A stretch of 51,008 nt of DNA from a bacterium (GCA_030693205.1 JAUYBG010000005.1:73017-124024), one strand, 5' to 3'; counted from the stretch's first letter, positions 17,052-26,293 are shown. Translations and numbers: made by a program. Notes: a model not told the origin generated them from the letters alone.

Positions 17052-18890
17052 ATGTGTGGAATAATCGGCTATACTGGCCCTCAAAAAACTTTAGACATTT
17101 TAATTTCAGGATTGAAAAATCTTGAATATCGCGGTTATGATTCCGCGGGTGTTGCCATAGCGGGCAATAAAAATAATATTTTTTCTTTAAAAGCAAAAGG
17201 GCGGATTTTGGTTTTGGAAAATCTTTTGAAAGAAATTGGCAATATGGAACACGACAGAGCGGGTATTAGCCATACGCGCTGGGCGACGCACGGAATTCCC
17301 AATGAAACCAATGCTCATCCGCATCAAGATTGTACCGGAAAAATTTGGGTGGTGCATAACGGCATTATTGAAAACTATCGCGCTCTTAGGAAAAAACTCG
17401 AATCCGAAGGGCATAAATTTGTTTCCGAAACCGATACCGAGGTTTTATCGCATTTGATAGAAAAATACTATAAAGGTGTGTTGGAAGACGCAGTGCGTCT
17501 GGCGCTTAGGGAAGTTATTGGCGCTTACGGAATTGCCGTGATTTCCGCTTCTGAACCGGATAAGATCGTTGCCGCGCGATTATCCAGTCCTTTGATCATT
17601 GGCATCGGAGATGGCGAGGCTTTTGTGGCCTCGGATGTTTCGGCAGTTATCAATTTTACCAGAAAGGTAATCTATTTGGATGATTCCGAAATGGTGATCA
17701 TAACTCCAAAAAACTACAAGATCATGGATTTGGAAAATCATGTGGTAGAAAAACAGATTAAGGAAATTGGTTGGGAAATGCAAGAGGCGAAAAAAGGCGG
17801 TTTTTCCCATTTTATTTTTAAAGAAATTTATGAAGAACCAGAGGCGATCAAGAACGCTATTCGAGGAAGAATAAACAAAGAAGAAGGTATCGCGAAGCTT
17901 GGTGGGCTCGAAATGGCAAAAAAACAATTGGCCGAAATTGAAAGATTGGTAATTGTGTCTTGCGGAACTGCGTCTTATGCAGGAAAAGTGGGAGAATATA
18001 TGATGGAAGAATATGCCGGTATCGCCACTGAAGCGGAAGTCGGTTCTGAGTTCAGATATAAAAAACCGATTTTAGATAAAAAAACTGCGGTGTTGGCTAT
18101 AAGCCAATCAGGCGAAACTGCTGATACTCTGATGGCAGTTCGGGAAGCAAAGTTAAAAGGATCTTTTACCTTTGGGCTGGTTAATACAGTAGGGTCGAGT
18201 ATTGCGCGCGAGTGCGGCGTTGGTGTTTATAATCATGCCGGCCTTGAAGTGGCTGTGCCGGCCAGCAAAAGTTTTGTTTCCCAATTGTCTATTTTAGCGC
18301 TTATTACCGTTTTTTTAGGGCGCCAAAGGCAAATGTCAAATGTAATGGGCACGCGTATTCTAAATGAATTGGAAAACTTGCCGGTTTTGGCTCAAAAGAT
18401 ATTAGAACAGGATAATAATATAAAAAATCTTGCGAAAAAGTATTCAAGCTATAAAAACTTTTTGTACTTAGGGAGAAAATATAATTATCCGATCGCTTTG
18501 GAAGGGGCGCTCAAACTTAAGGAATTAGCCCATTGCATTCACGCGGAAGGATATCCGGCAGGTGAAATGAAACATGGGCCGATCTCTATGATTGATGAAG
18601 ATTTTCCGTCTATAGTTATTGCTCCAAGTGACAGCGTTTATGACAAGATGTTTAATGCCGTGCAAGAATTAAAAGCGCGGAATGGGAAAGTTATCGCGAT
18701 CGTTACCGAAGGTAATGAGGAAATGAAAAATTTTGCCGATGATGTGATATATATTCCCAAAACCCTTGAAATGCTTACGCCTATTTTATCCGTTATTCCC
18801 CTTCATCTTTTTGCCTGCCATATGGGAGTATTCCATAATTGCGATATCGATAAGCCTAGGAATTTGGCTAAATCAGTGACCGTAGAATAA
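17052..18890 (+). CDS. glmS: Glucosamine-6-phosphate synthase (isomerising)
   Basis: Converts fructose-6-P and glutamine to glucosamine-6-P, the first step toward UDP-GlcNAc. The N-terminal nucleophile Cys2 is present (MCGIIGYTG), with glutaminase motifs LEYRGYDSAG and SHTRWATHG. Two SIS sugar-isomerase domains follow (SCGTASYAG, AISQSGETADTL; LGRKYNYPIALEGALKLKE), and the conserved C-terminal DKPRNLAKSVTVE tail is intact. Length (612 aa) is normal. No glmS-ribozyme-like leader is evident upstream; only an inverted repeat lies there. Confidence 0.97.
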   Translation: MCGIIGYTGPQKTLDILISGLKNLEYRGYDSAGVAIAGNKNNIFSLKAKGRILVLENLLKEIGNMEHDRAGISHTRWATHGIPNETNAHPHQDCTGKIWVVHNGIIENYRALRKKLESEGHKFVSETDTEVLSHLIEKYYKGVLEDAVRLALREVIGAYGIAVISASEPDKIVAARLSSPLIIGIGDGEAFVASDVSAVINFTRKVIYLDDSEMVIITPKNYKIMDLENHVVEKQIKEIGWEMQEAKKGGFSHFIFKEIYEEPEAIKNAIRGRINKEEGIAKLGGLEMAKKQLAEIERLVIVSCGTASYAGKVGEYMMEEYAGIATEAEVGSEFRYKKPILDKKTAVLAISQSGETADTLMAVREAKLKGSFTFGLVNTVGSSIARECGVGVYNHAGLEVAVPASKSFVSQLSILALITVFLGRQRQMSNVMGTRILNELENLPVLAQKILEQDNNIKNLAKKYSSYKNFLYLGRKYNYPIALEGALKLKELAHCIHAEGYPAGEMKHGPISMIDEDFPSIVIAPSDSVYDKMFNAVQELKARNGKVIAIVTEGNEEMKNFADDVIYIPKTLEMLTPILSVIPLHLFACHMGVFHNCDIDKPRNLAKSVTVE

Positions 18891-18909
18891 TTTTTAAAAC
18901 TTAACAATA

Positions 18910-20055
18910 ATGCGAATAGGAATATTTACTAATTATTTTCCACCTTCGGTAGGCGGGCTTGAGAACTCGGTGCTAAGCCTTTACGACGGTTTAAAAAAAG
19001 CCGGCCACGAAGTTTTTATTTTTGCTCCCAAATATTCTAGTCTGGATAAAGAAGAAAAAAATATTTTCAGATGCAGAAGCCTTCGGTTTAAATATAAGGG
19101 GTATCAATATGCCATTACTGTGCCTTTTTTGTTCGGTATGGATTCCGTGGTAAAAAATTTACATTTGGACATAATTCATAGCCAGCAGCCTTTTTTACTG
19201 GGAGATGAAGCTTTAAAATTTTCCAAAACTTTGAGCATACCCCTTGTTTTTACTTATCACACGAAGTACGAAGATCATTTGCATTATATCCCTTTTATTT
19301 CCAAGCTTATTCCTAAAACCTATATTATCAACAAAGCGATCGCTTATCTTAATCAATGCGATGGAGTGATTGCGCCTTCTTCTTCCATAAAAAAATTTAT
19401 TCTGAGCCACGGAGCAAAGCCGTCGATATCGGTTATTCCAAGCGGAATAAATATAGAGAAGTTCAGTAAAGACGGCGATGGAAGAAAAAGGATAAGAGAA
19501 AAATACAAGATTAGCAATGATGAGGTTGTGCTTGTTACCACCAGCCGAATTGCTGAAGAAAAAAACGTAAAATTTTTGATAAATTCTTTTTCGAAGATCT
19601 TTAACAATAATAAAAACGTAAAATTTATTATTGTTGGCGACGGTCCTTTGAAAAAAACTCTTGAGCAGATGTCCAAAGAACTTGGTCTTGAGAAAAATAT
19701 TATTTTTACCGGATGGATTTCACAGGAAAAAATTGTGGCTTATTATCAGGCAAGTGATATTTTTGTTTTTGCATCTTTGACCGAAACGCAAGGTTTGGTG
19801 GTGGCGGAAGCTATAGTTTCCGGTTTGCCGGTTGTGGCGATCAATGCCAGTGGAACGGAAGATGCGGTTGTTAACGGAGAAAATGGATTTTTAGTTGAAA
19901 ATTCAGTAGATGATTTTTCCGAAAAAGCGCTGAAAATCATTAATGATATCGAGTTGAGAAAGAAAATGGCTGCTCAGGCAAAAATAAGTTCTAAAAAATT
20001 TTCACAAGAATTGTGGATAAAAAAAATCATAAGCTTGTACGAAAGTTTGCTATAG
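18910..20055 (+). CDS. Glycosyltransferase family 4 (GT-B fold)
   Basis: Retaining GT-B glycosyltransferase, soluble or peripheral. The N-terminal acceptor domain begins with FTNYFPPSVGGLENSV. The C-terminal GT4 donor domain has VGDGPLKKTLEQ, FTGWISQEKIVAYYQASDIF and the E-x7-E motif TETQGLVVAEAIVSGLPVVA. Best resembled by glycolipid synthases such as monoglucosyldiacylglycerol synthase or phosphatidylinositol mannosyltransferase, but the specificity cannot be read. It lies 20 bp after glmS and is followed by a GT2 enzyme, suggesting a surface-glycan or glycolipid operon. Confidence 0.88.
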   Translation: MRIGIFTNYFPPSVGGLENSVLSLYDGLKKAGHEVFIFAPKYSSLDKEEKNIFRCRSLRFKYKGYQYAITVPFLFGMDSVVKNLHLDIIHSQQPFLLGDEALKFSKTLSIPLVFTYHTKYEDHLHYIPFISKLIPKTYIINKAIAYLNQCDGVIAPSSSIKKFILSHGAKPSISVIPSGINIEKFSKDGDGRKRIREKYKISNDEVVLVTTSRIAEEKNVKFLINSFSKIFNNNKNVKFIIVGDGPLKKTLEQMSKELGLEKNIIFTGWISQEKIVAYYQASDIFVFASLTETQGLVVAEAIVSGLPVVAINASGTEDAVVNGENGFLVENSVDDFSEKALKIINDIELRKKMAAQAKISSKKFSQELWIKKIISLYESLL

Positions 20056-20088
20056 ACAGATAATTTTAATTTAAATTATTTATAAAAT

Positions 20089-20814
20089 ATGATTCTTTCT
20101 ATAATTATCCCCGCGAAAAACGAAGAAAAACAATTACCCGTGCTTCTTGCGAGCATTAAAAATCAAACCTTTAAAGATTTGGAAATAATTGTGGCTGATG
20201 CCAAGTCAACCGATAAAACTCGAGAAGTGGTGGCAAGCTTGGGGGGAAGGGTAGTGGAAGGAGGAATGCCCGGGCCAGGAAGAAATCGCGGAGCCGAGGC
20301 CGCTCTGGGTGAAATTTTATTATTTCTCGACGCTGACGTGATCTTGGTCGGAGATGATTTTTTGGAAAAAACCGTCGCGGAATTCAAAGTTAAAAAACTT
20401 TGTTGCGCCGCGCCATTGAGCCGGACTTCCTCGGATATATTCCTCGATAGACTATATCCTAAGCTTTGGAATATTTGGATTATGATCGCTTCACACTTTA
20501 GTCCTTGTGCCGGCGGATGGTGTATTTTTGCCACCAAAGCTGCGCATGATAAAATAAAAGGATTTGACGAAAAAATAATTCTTGGCGAGGATTCGGACTA
20601 TTCTTATCGCGCGAGCAGAATTTGCAAGTTCGGAATTTTAAAAAGCGCCGTGGTGGAAAATTCTCCGCGCCGGCTGCACAAAGAAGGATATTTAAAAGTA
20701 TTTTTGCAAGTTGTCGGCGCGGGTTTTAATCGTTTTATCATGGGTCGGCGGGATTATCAAAATAAATTTAATTATAAATTTGACATTTATGATAAAAAAG
20801 ATGACAAAAAATAA
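20089..20814 (+). CDS. Glycosyltransferase family 2 (GT-A fold)
   Basis: Inverting GT-A glycosyltransferase of 241 aa. It starts with the canonical SIIIPAKNEEKQLPVLLASI, has the DxD-type metal site LFLDADVIL, and ends with ILGEDSDYSYRAS, the ED motif carrying the catalytic base. No membrane helices are evident, although IWIMIASHFSPCAGG is hydrophobic. Acceptor unknown. The 3' end overlaps the UMP kinase start, suggesting translational coupling. Confidence 0.87.
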   Translation: MILSIIIPAKNEEKQLPVLLASIKNQTFKDLEIIVADAKSTDKTREVVASLGGRVVEGGMPGPGRNRGAEAALGEILLFLDADVILVGDDFLEKTVAEFKVKKLCCAAPLSRTSSDIFLDRLYPKLWNIWIMIASHFSPCAGGWCIFATKAAHDKIKGFDEKIILGEDSDYSYRASRICKFGILKSAVVENSPRRLHKEGYLKVFLQVVGAGFNRFIMGRRDYQNKFNYKFDIYDKKDDKK

Positions 20815-21496
20815 AAAAACCCAAACGTATGTTCTTTCTGTTGGCGGTTCTTTAATCGTGCCCGAAGAGGTAGATGTGGAATTTTTAAAAAAGTTTCGCG
20901 CTTTGATTTTGAAAAAGGTGGAAAATGGCGATAGGTTTTTTATTGTTTGCGGCGGGGGAATAATAGCAAAGAACTATATTGAAGCGGCTAAAAAAACAAG
21001 AGAAATGAGCGATGACGAGCTGGACTGGATAGGTATTTACGGTACAAGGATAAACGCCGAATTTATGCGCGTGTTGTTCGGAAATTTGGCATACGAGAAA
21101 GTAATTATTGATCCGACAAAAAAAATAAGCTCCAAGAAACCAATTGTGATTGGTGCGGGTTATAAACCTGGCTGGTCTAGCGATTATGACGCGGTAATGA
21201 TTGCCAAAGTTGCCGGAGCCAAAACAGTGATCAACCTCTCCAATATCGACTATGCTTATACTGATGATCCGCGAAAAAACCCGGAAGCAAAACCGATAAA
21301 AAATATCAGTTGGAAAGATTTTCGAAAAATCGTGGGGGATGTATGGAAGCCTCGTATGAACAAGCCTTTTGATCCGATCGCGAGCAAATTAGCCGAGAAA
21401 GGCAAGATTAAAGTAATTATTATGAATGGTAGAAATACGGAAAATTTTGAAAATTGTTTGGAAGGGAAAGAATTTATGGGAACGGTGATAGACTAA
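20789..21496 (+). CDS. pyrH: UMP kinase, archaeal-like type
   Basis: Amino-acid-kinase-fold enzyme phosphorylating UMP to UDP. Visible motifs: VLSVGGSLIVPEEVD (phosphate-binding loop), VCGGGIIAKNY, IGAGYKPGWSSDYDAV and NLSNIDYAYTDDPRKNPEAK. The absence of the longer bacterial N-terminus and the loop pattern resemble archaeal UMPKs, which are common in CPR genomes. Start chosen at ATG 20789; an ATG at 20801 is equally possible because both lie inside the overlapping GT2 end. It converges on murA with only 3 bp between stops. Confidence 0.88.
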   Translation: MIKKMTKNKKTQTYVLSVGGSLIVPEEVDVEFLKKFRALILKKVENGDRFFIVCGGGIIAKNYIEAAKKTREMSDDELDWIGIYGTRINAEFMRVLFGNLAYEKVIIDPTKKISSKKPIVIGAGYKPGWSSDYDAVMIAKVAGAKTVINLSNIDYAYTDDPRKNPEAKPIKNISWKDFRKIVGDVWKPRMNKPFDPIASKLAEKGKIKVIIMNGRNTENFENCLEGKEFMGTVID

Positions 21497-21499
21497 AAT

Positions 21500-22792
21500 T
21501 TAAAATTTTACTCGTTTTATGTCCGCTCCAAGTTTTTGAAGCTTTTCTTCGATTTTTTCGTATCCGCGATCCAGTTGGTAAATATTGGAAATTTCAGTTT
21601 CTCCTTCAGCGATAAGAGCCGCAATCACCAGAGTTGCTCCGGCGCGAATATCGGAACTTGAAATGGAAGCGCCTTTGAGCTTGACCGGTCCGTTTATAAA
21701 AGCTCGATGCGGGTCTGTTATTTCAATATCTGCTCCCATTTTTCGTAATTCCTGGGCATATCCCAGCCGTGATTCAAAAAGAGGATCATGGATCAGGCTT
21801 TTTCCGTGAGCCTGGGTTAAAAGTACACTGATCATTGGTTGGAGGTCAGTTGGAAATCCGGGGTAAGGAAGGGCTTGAATTTTTGTCGCTTTAAAAATTT
21901 TTTTCGGTCTGACGATTATATTGCACAATTCACTTTTTTCGTATAAATGACCGTTGGGCTTTATTTCCAGGTCTACGCCTATGTCTCTTAATTTTTCACA
22001 GAATATCAGCAAATGTTCAGGAATAATGTTTTTAACTTCTACGTTTTTTCCAGCGATTGCCGCTGCGATAATGAAAGTGCCGGCTTCAAGAGGGTCGGGG
22101 ACGATAGAGTGACTGGCGCCGCCTAAAGACAAAACTCCTTCAATAGTGATAGTGTGAGTGCCGACGCCGGAAATTTTTGCTCCCATTTTTTCAAGCAAAA
22201 ATCCTGTATCTTGAACTTGCGGTTCAGCAGCAGCCAGTTTAATTACAGTTTTTCCGGGAATCAAACTTGCGGCCATTAAGATATTTTCGGTAGCGGTAAC
22301 GGAAAATTCTTTTAAGATTATTTCTTTGCCGGACAATCCTTCCGAGTCGAATTTATAGAAATCCCCTTCATTTTTAATATTGGCGCCGAGGAGTTTAAAA
22401 GCTTCCAGGTGAGTTTCAATCGGTCGCAACCCGATTTTATCTCCGCCAGGATGAGGAATTTTAAAATGCTTAAAACGCGCGAGGAGTGGGCCGATCAGCA
22501 ATACCGATACGCGCATTTTTTTTACCAATTCATAATCCATTTTTTCCGGATTAATGTTTGAGCCCGCTTTGATTTTTATTTTTCGCTTACTGAGCCAAGA
22601 GACTTCTACTCCGATACTTTCCAAAACTTTGATTAAATTTAGAACATCTTCAACCAGAGGAAGATTGTCTATAACGCATTCTTTGTCAGTTAAAAGGGTT
22701 GCGGCTAACACTGAGCCCGCGGCGTTTTTATATCCGCCAATTTCCACGGAACCTTTTAATTGTTTTTTGCCTTTTATAATAAATTTTTCCAT
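21500..22792 (-). CDS. murA: UDP-GlcNAc enolpyruvyltransferase with Asp at the Cys115 position
   Basis: Commits UDP-GlcNAc to peptidoglycan by adding enolpyruvate from PEP. The inside-out alpha/beta EPSP-synthase-like fold is indicated by GGYKNAAGSVLAAT (catalytic Lys22), LLIGPLLARF, TATENILMAAS and EDRGYE-like C-terminal elements (LDRGYEKIEEKL). The loop that normally reads PGGCxIGxRP reads PGGDKIGLRP, so Asp118 replaces the cysteine that fosfomycin alkylates. Length (430 aa) is normal. A start-proximal divergent gap separates it from tsaC. Confidence 0.95.
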   Translation of the reverse strand: MEKFIIKGKKQLKGSVEIGGYKNAAGSVLAATLLTDKECVIDNLPLVEDVLNLIKVLESIGVEVSWLSKRKIKIKAGSNINPEKMDYELVKKMRVSVLLIGPLLARFKHFKIPHPGGDKIGLRPIETHLEAFKLLGANIKNEGDFYKFDSEGLSGKEIILKEFSVTATENILMAASLIPGKTVIKLAAAEPQVQDTGFLLEKMGAKISGVGTHTITIEGVLSLGGASHSIVPDPLEAGTFIIAAAIAGKNVEVKNIIPEHLLIFCEKLRDIGVDLEIKPNGHLYEKSELCNIIVRPKKIFKATKIQALPYPGFPTDLQPMISVLLTQAHGKSLIHDPLFESRLGYAQELRKMGADIEITDPHRAFINGPVKLKGASISSSDIRAGATLVIAALIAEGETEISNIYQLDRGYEKIEEKLQKLGADIKRVKF

Positions 22793-22895
22793 ATGGATTT
22801 TTTCTTAAATCGGGTGTAAAATATTATAATAACTATACAGCAATTTAATATTTTTTGCAATAAAATAATTTTTAGCAACAATACTTAATAACCCT

Positions 22896-23537
22896 ATGAA
22901 GATTATTAAAATCAATCCAAAAAATCCTTCCTTGAAAACGATTAAAATTGCCGCCGAGGTTATTCGAAAAGGCGGTGTGGTTATTTATCCCACCGATACC
23001 ATTTATGGTCTTGGCGCGAATGCTTTAAGTCAGGAAGCGATAGATAAAATTTATAAAATAAAAAAGAGGCCGGAGGCTAAGCCATTGAGCGCGGTGGTAA
23101 GCGATATTAAAATGGCGAAAAAATATTGTATTATTGGCGCGTCACAGGAAGAAATTTTCAGCGCTCTTTTGCCGGGCGCTTTTACTTTGGTTTTTAAGGG
23201 TAAAATTTTCAAGAAGAGTAATATTTTAACAATGCACAAGGGAACATTGTCGATACGGATTCCGGATTTTAAAATCACTAAATTATTATCAAAAGAATCC
23301 AGGGTTCCTTTTACTGCCACCAGCGCTAATATTTCCGGGCTTCCCGGGAGCGGGAATATCAATAAAGTTTTAAAACAGCTGGGAATTAAAAAGAAAATAT
23401 CAAACCGGCCTATTTTGCCGGAGCGTGAGCGAGACGATCGGATTGATTTGGTTTTGGATGCCGGCATTTTGCCTAAAAAAAATCCGTCAACAATTATTGA
23501 TTTGACGGGAAAAAAGCTGAAAATAATAAGGAAGTAG
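22896..23537 (+). CDS. tsaC: Threonylcarbamoyl-AMP synthase (Sua5/YrdC/YciO family)
   Basis: Makes threonylcarbamoyl-adenylate from Thr, bicarbonate and ATP for t6A37 modification of ANN-decoding tRNAs. YrdC-domain features are GGVVIYPTDTIYGLGANA near the N-terminus, KIKKRPEAKPLSAVV (the KRxxxKPL motif), and TSANISGLPG near the C-terminus. At 213 aa it has only the YrdC domain, without the Sua5 extension. Divergent from murA. YciO paralogue status cannot be excluded by eye. Confidence 0.87.
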   Translation: MKIIKINPKNPSLKTIKIAAEVIRKGGVVIYPTDTIYGLGANALSQEAIDKIYKIKKRPEAKPLSAVVSDIKMAKKYCIIGASQEEIFSALLPGAFTLVFKGKIFKKSNILTMHKGTLSIRIPDFKITKLLSKESRVPFTATSANISGLPGSGNINKVLKQLGIKKKISNRPILPERERDDRIDLVLDAGILPKKNPSTIIDLTGKKLKIIRK

Positions 23538-23588
23538 CGAAAAGGGCGGCTTTTTGGTATAATAAAAGATAGTTATAGAGTTTATGTG

Positions 23589-23672
23589 TGCCGAAGGAGG
23601 GGGTCGAACCCTCATGAGCGTAAGCTCGTACGATTTTGAGTCGTATGCGTCTGCCAGTTCCGCCACTTCGGC
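23589..23672 (-). tRNA. tRNA-Leu(CAA)
   Basis: Read on the minus strand, 84 nt fold as a class II tRNA. Acceptor stem GCCGAAG/CTTCGGC, discriminator A, anticodon loop CTCAAAA (anticodon CAA), T-loop GGTTCGACCCC, and a long variable arm (GAGC..GCTC type). The 3' CCA is not encoded. The long variable arm and discriminator A support leucine identity. Confidence 0.96.
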
Positions 23673-23703
23673 TGATTTGAGATATAGTTAAATCTATTTA
23701 AAA

Positions 23704-23732
23704 ATATTAGCAGAAAAAGGCGGGATAGTCAA
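23704..23732 (-). promoter_or_regulatory. Promoter for tRNA-Leu
   Basis: On the minus strand: -35 TTGACT (23732-23727), 17-bp spacer, -10 TAATAT (23709-23704), about 32 bp upstream of the mature tRNA 5' end. Confidence 0.7.
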
Positions 23733-23820
23733 TTGCTCTCGCATCAGTTGCAATTATATTAATATTTCAGCACATTAATATTTTAATAAAAAACAGGATC
23801 TGATATTGGTATGTTTAAAT

Positions 23821-23852
23821 GCTAAAATGCTAAAATGTTAAAATGTTAAAAT
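23821..23852. repeat. Four tandem 8-bp repeats upstream of parA
   Basis: GCTAAAAT twice, then GTTAAAAT twice, ending 6 bp before the parA GTG codon. Could be an operator for ParA or a slippage-prone tract. No canonical parS (palindromic TTTCACGTGAAA type) was seen nearby. Confidence 0.6.
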
Positions 23853-23858
23853 AATTTT

Positions 23859-24659
23859 GTGGCCAAAATAATCGGCATTGTCAATCAAAAAGGAGGAGTG
23901 GGAAAAACCACTACCGCAGTAAATCTGGGGGCATATTTGGCTTCTAAGGGCAAGTATGTGCTTTTGATCGATCTGGATCCCCAAGCCAATGCTTCCAGCG
24001 GCCTGGGAATAAGAGTTGACAACGAAGAAGGGAAAGAGCCGTCTCTCTATGAGGCGTTAATGAACAATATTCCAATTTCTGAGGTTGTAAGGAAAACAAC
24101 GATTTTGGGTTATGATATTATTCCTTCCACGACCGATTTGGCTGGAGCGGCGATAGAATTGGTATCAAGAGAGAATCGGGAATTCGCGCTTTATAATTTA
24201 CTGCATTCAGTCAGGAGCTCTTATGATTATATTATCATAGATTCTCCGCCAAGCCTCGGTCTTTTAACGATCAATGGCTTGGTAGCCACTGAGCAACTAT
24301 TGATTCCGATTCAATGCGAGTATTACGCCTTGGAAGGACTGGGACAGCTTTTAAAAACCGTGGATTTGATCAAAGAAAACATCACTCATTCTTTGGATAT
24401 TATGGGTGTTGTTTTAACCATGTACGACAAGAGAAACTTGCTTAGCCGGCAGGTGGAAAAAGAGGTAACACGTAATTTTCCCGGAAAAGTTTTTAAAACA
24501 ATTATTGCCCGCAATGTCGAGTTGGCCGAAGCGCCTTCCTTTGGCAAGCCGATAATTCTTTATAAACCGAATTCTGTCGGCGCGAGATTGTATGAAAACT
24601 TGGCGAAAGAAATAATCGCAATGGAAAAAAAGATAATACATCCGAAATTTACGATTTGA
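23859..24659 (+). CDS. parA: Chromosome-partitioning ATPase ParA/Soj
   Basis: Deviant Walker A ATPase acting with ParB in origin segregation. The N-terminus reads IIGIVNQKGGVGKTTTAVNLG (KGGxGKT with the signature lysine), with Walker A' LLIDLDPQANAS and Walker B IIIDSPPSLG. Length (266 aa) fits the chromosomal Soj type without an N-terminal HTH. GTG start at 23859, without Shine-Dalgarno, directly after an 8-bp tandem repeat. parB follows after 148 bp of repeat-rich spacer. Confidence 0.95.
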   Translation: MAKIIGIVNQKGGVGKTTTAVNLGAYLASKGKYVLLIDLDPQANASSGLGIRVDNEEGKEPSLYEALMNNIPISEVVRKTTILGYDIIPSTTDLAGAAIELVSRENREFALYNLLHSVRSSYDYIIIDSPPSLGLLTINGLVATEQLLIPIQCEYYALEGLGQLLKTVDLIKENITHSLDIMGVVLTMYDKRNLLSRQVEKEVTRNFPGKVFKTIIARNVELAEAPSFGKPIILYKPNSVGARLYENLAKEIIAMEKKIIHPKFTI

Positions 24660-24711
24660 AAATAAATTTTTAATTTCCAATTTTGAATTTCGAATGAATT
24701 TTAAATGAACC

Positions 24712-24750
24712 AATTTTGAAACAAAAGTTTTGGTAAAAAGTTTCAAAATT
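24712..24750. repeat. Inverted repeat between parA and parB
   Basis: AATTTTGAAAC (24712-24722) pairs with GTTTCAAAATT (24740-24750), loop 17 nt. It is embedded in AT-rich repetitive spacer and is not followed by a T-run. Confidence 0.5.
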
Positions 24751-24807
24751 AAAAATTAGAACTTGAATCAAAATTCAGAATTTATAATTTTAAATTAATT
24801 ATAATTT

Positions 24808-25701
24808 ATGTCAAAAATAGTTTTAGGCAGGGGGCTGAGCTCTCTTATTCCTTCGAAAAATAAAGCGCTAAGCTTTGCCGCAAACCCCGCGTCCGGCAAG
24901 GAAAATCAAAATTCTTTTTCCTATGCGGGAATTATCGCCAACATTGAAATTAAAAAAATTTCCAAGAATCCCAGCCAGATGAGGAAAATTTTTGATCCCG
25001 GGGCGTTGAATGACCTGGCGGAGTCCATAAAAATGCATGGAATTTTACAGCCATTGGTCGTAACAGAGAGATCACCCGGCGCTTACGAGCTAATTGCCGG
25101 AGAGCGAAGGCTTGAAGCTTCAAAGATCGCCGGTTTAACTAAAGTTCCGGTAATAGTCCGCACTGCCAGCGAACAGCAGAAATTGGAGCTGGCTCTGGTG
25201 GAAAATATTCAAAGGGAAGCGCTTAGTCCCATAGAAGAAGCGATGGCTTATAAGAATTTGAACACCGAATTTAATCTTACTCAGGAGGAAATCGCTTCTA
25301 AAAGCGGGAAAAGCCGGTCTCGCGTAGCTAATTTTTTAAGATTGCTGTCTTTGCCGCTGGAAATTCAGAATGCTATTAATGAAAAAAAGATTTCCGAAGG
25401 CCACGGAAGAGCGATTTTATCGCTTACGAATCCCGAGAAACAAAGAGCGCTTTTCGCGGAAATTCTTAAAAATAATTTAACCGTCCGACAGGCCGAAGAA
25501 AAAGTCAAATTAGTTTCGGTGGCCGGACACACGAGAAAAATTGGCAGAAAAAATTCTCCCTGGCAAGAGACAGAAAATATTTTATCGGAAGCGTTGTCTA
25601 CCAAGGTGGAAATTAAGAAATCAGGCAGCGGCGCTAAGATCATTATAGATTGTTATGAAGGAGAGACAGACAGGATAGTTGGCCGTATTTTAAACAAATA
25701 A
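24808..25701 (+). CDS. parB: Chromosome-partitioning protein ParB/Spo0J
   Basis: CTPase and DNA-binding clamp loading at parS. The N-terminal ParB/Srx domain (about 50-145) contains GILQPLVV and the signature GERRLEASKIAG. The central HTH (about 160-215) includes LTQEEIASKSGKSRSRVANFLRLL and SEGHGRAIL. The C-terminal dimerisation domain ends at residue 297. The N-terminus VLGRGLSSLIPSK is the usual ParA-stimulating peptide. It is the only ParB in the window and pairs with parA upstream. Confidence 0.94.
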   Translation: MSKIVLGRGLSSLIPSKNKALSFAANPASGKENQNSFSYAGIIANIEIKKISKNPSQMRKIFDPGALNDLAESIKMHGILQPLVVTERSPGAYELIAGERRLEASKIAGLTKVPVIVRTASEQQKLELALVENIQREALSPIEEAMAYKNLNTEFNLTQEEIASKSGKSRSRVANFLRLLSLPLEIQNAINEKKISEGHGRAILSLTNPEKQRALFAEILKNNLTVRQAEEKVKLVSVAGHTRKIGRKNSPWQETENILSEALSTKVEIKKSGSGAKIIIDCYEGETDRIVGRILNK

Positions 25702-25710
25702 AAGCCGGAG

Positions 25711-25739
25711 TTGAGCTAATTTTAGAAAAGTGGTATAAT
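25711..25739 (+). promoter_or_regulatory. Promoter for the response-regulator gene
   Basis: TTGAGC (25711-25716), 17-bp spacer, TATAAT (25734-25739). Predicted transcription start near 25746, with a leader of about 75 nt. Confidence 0.6.
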
Positions 25740-25820
25740 AGAGAAAGAAAGAAAGAATAAAAAGCTAAAACTCCAGGTCTTTCAAAAGGTATTAATTTTT
25801 AATTTTTAATTTTTTAAATT

Positions 25821-26270
25821 ATGACTTTAAAAGGAATGTTATCTGCTCTTGGCGGCGCTCCCGCTAAACCATTTAAACGCCCTGAGGGTAAAAAGTATAT
25901 TCTTTTAATTGAAGACGATAAAGATCTTATGGAGATGTACAAAACGAAACTGGAGAACGAAGGCTTCTTTGTTTTGATCTCTCAAGACGGGAAACAAGGG
26001 CTTAGGGATATTAGGGATACTCGCCCGGATCTGGTCCTTCTTGATATTTTAATGCCGGTTAAAGATGGTTTTGACGTTTTGGAAGAAAAAGGCAGGTGTT
26101 CCATTCCCGGGGTTAAGGAGATTCCCGCTATTGTTCTCACTAATCTTGCTTCTCCCGATGATCAGGCTGAAGGCAAGCGCCTAGGCGCCAAGGATTGGTG
26201 GATCAAAGCTTATAATACTCCGGCGGAAGTGGCGGAAAAAGTGAAAAAATTTCTTTCTAAGCAAAAGTAA
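25821..26270 (+). CDS. Single-domain response regulator (CheY-like receiver)
   Basis: Receiver-only protein of 149 aa with a 25-residue N-terminal extension (MTLKGMLSALGGAP). Acidic pocket residues are in LLIEDDKD, the phospho-acceptor Asp in LVLLDILMP, the switch Thr in VLTNLASP, and the conserved Lys in KDWWIKAYNTP. There is no output domain and no adjacent histidine kinase. It is followed 23 bp downstream by a MacB-like permease. Such stand-alone receivers are common in CPR, often near pilus or motility genes; the partner here is unknown. Confidence 0.85.
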   Translation: MTLKGMLSALGGAPAKPFKRPEGKKYILLIEDDKDLMEMYKTKLENEGFFVLISQDGKQGLRDIRDTRPDLVLLDILMPVKDGFDVLEEKGRCSIPGVKEIPAIVLTNLASPDDQAEGKRLGAKDWWIKAYNTPAEVAEKVKKFLSKQK

Positions 26271-26293
26271 AAAATATACGATAAAATAAATCT

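Noticed and set aside
24660-24807. parS sites in the parA-parB spacer
   Set aside because: No palindrome resembling the canonical parS; the spacer is AT-rich repeats with only an unrelated inverted repeat.
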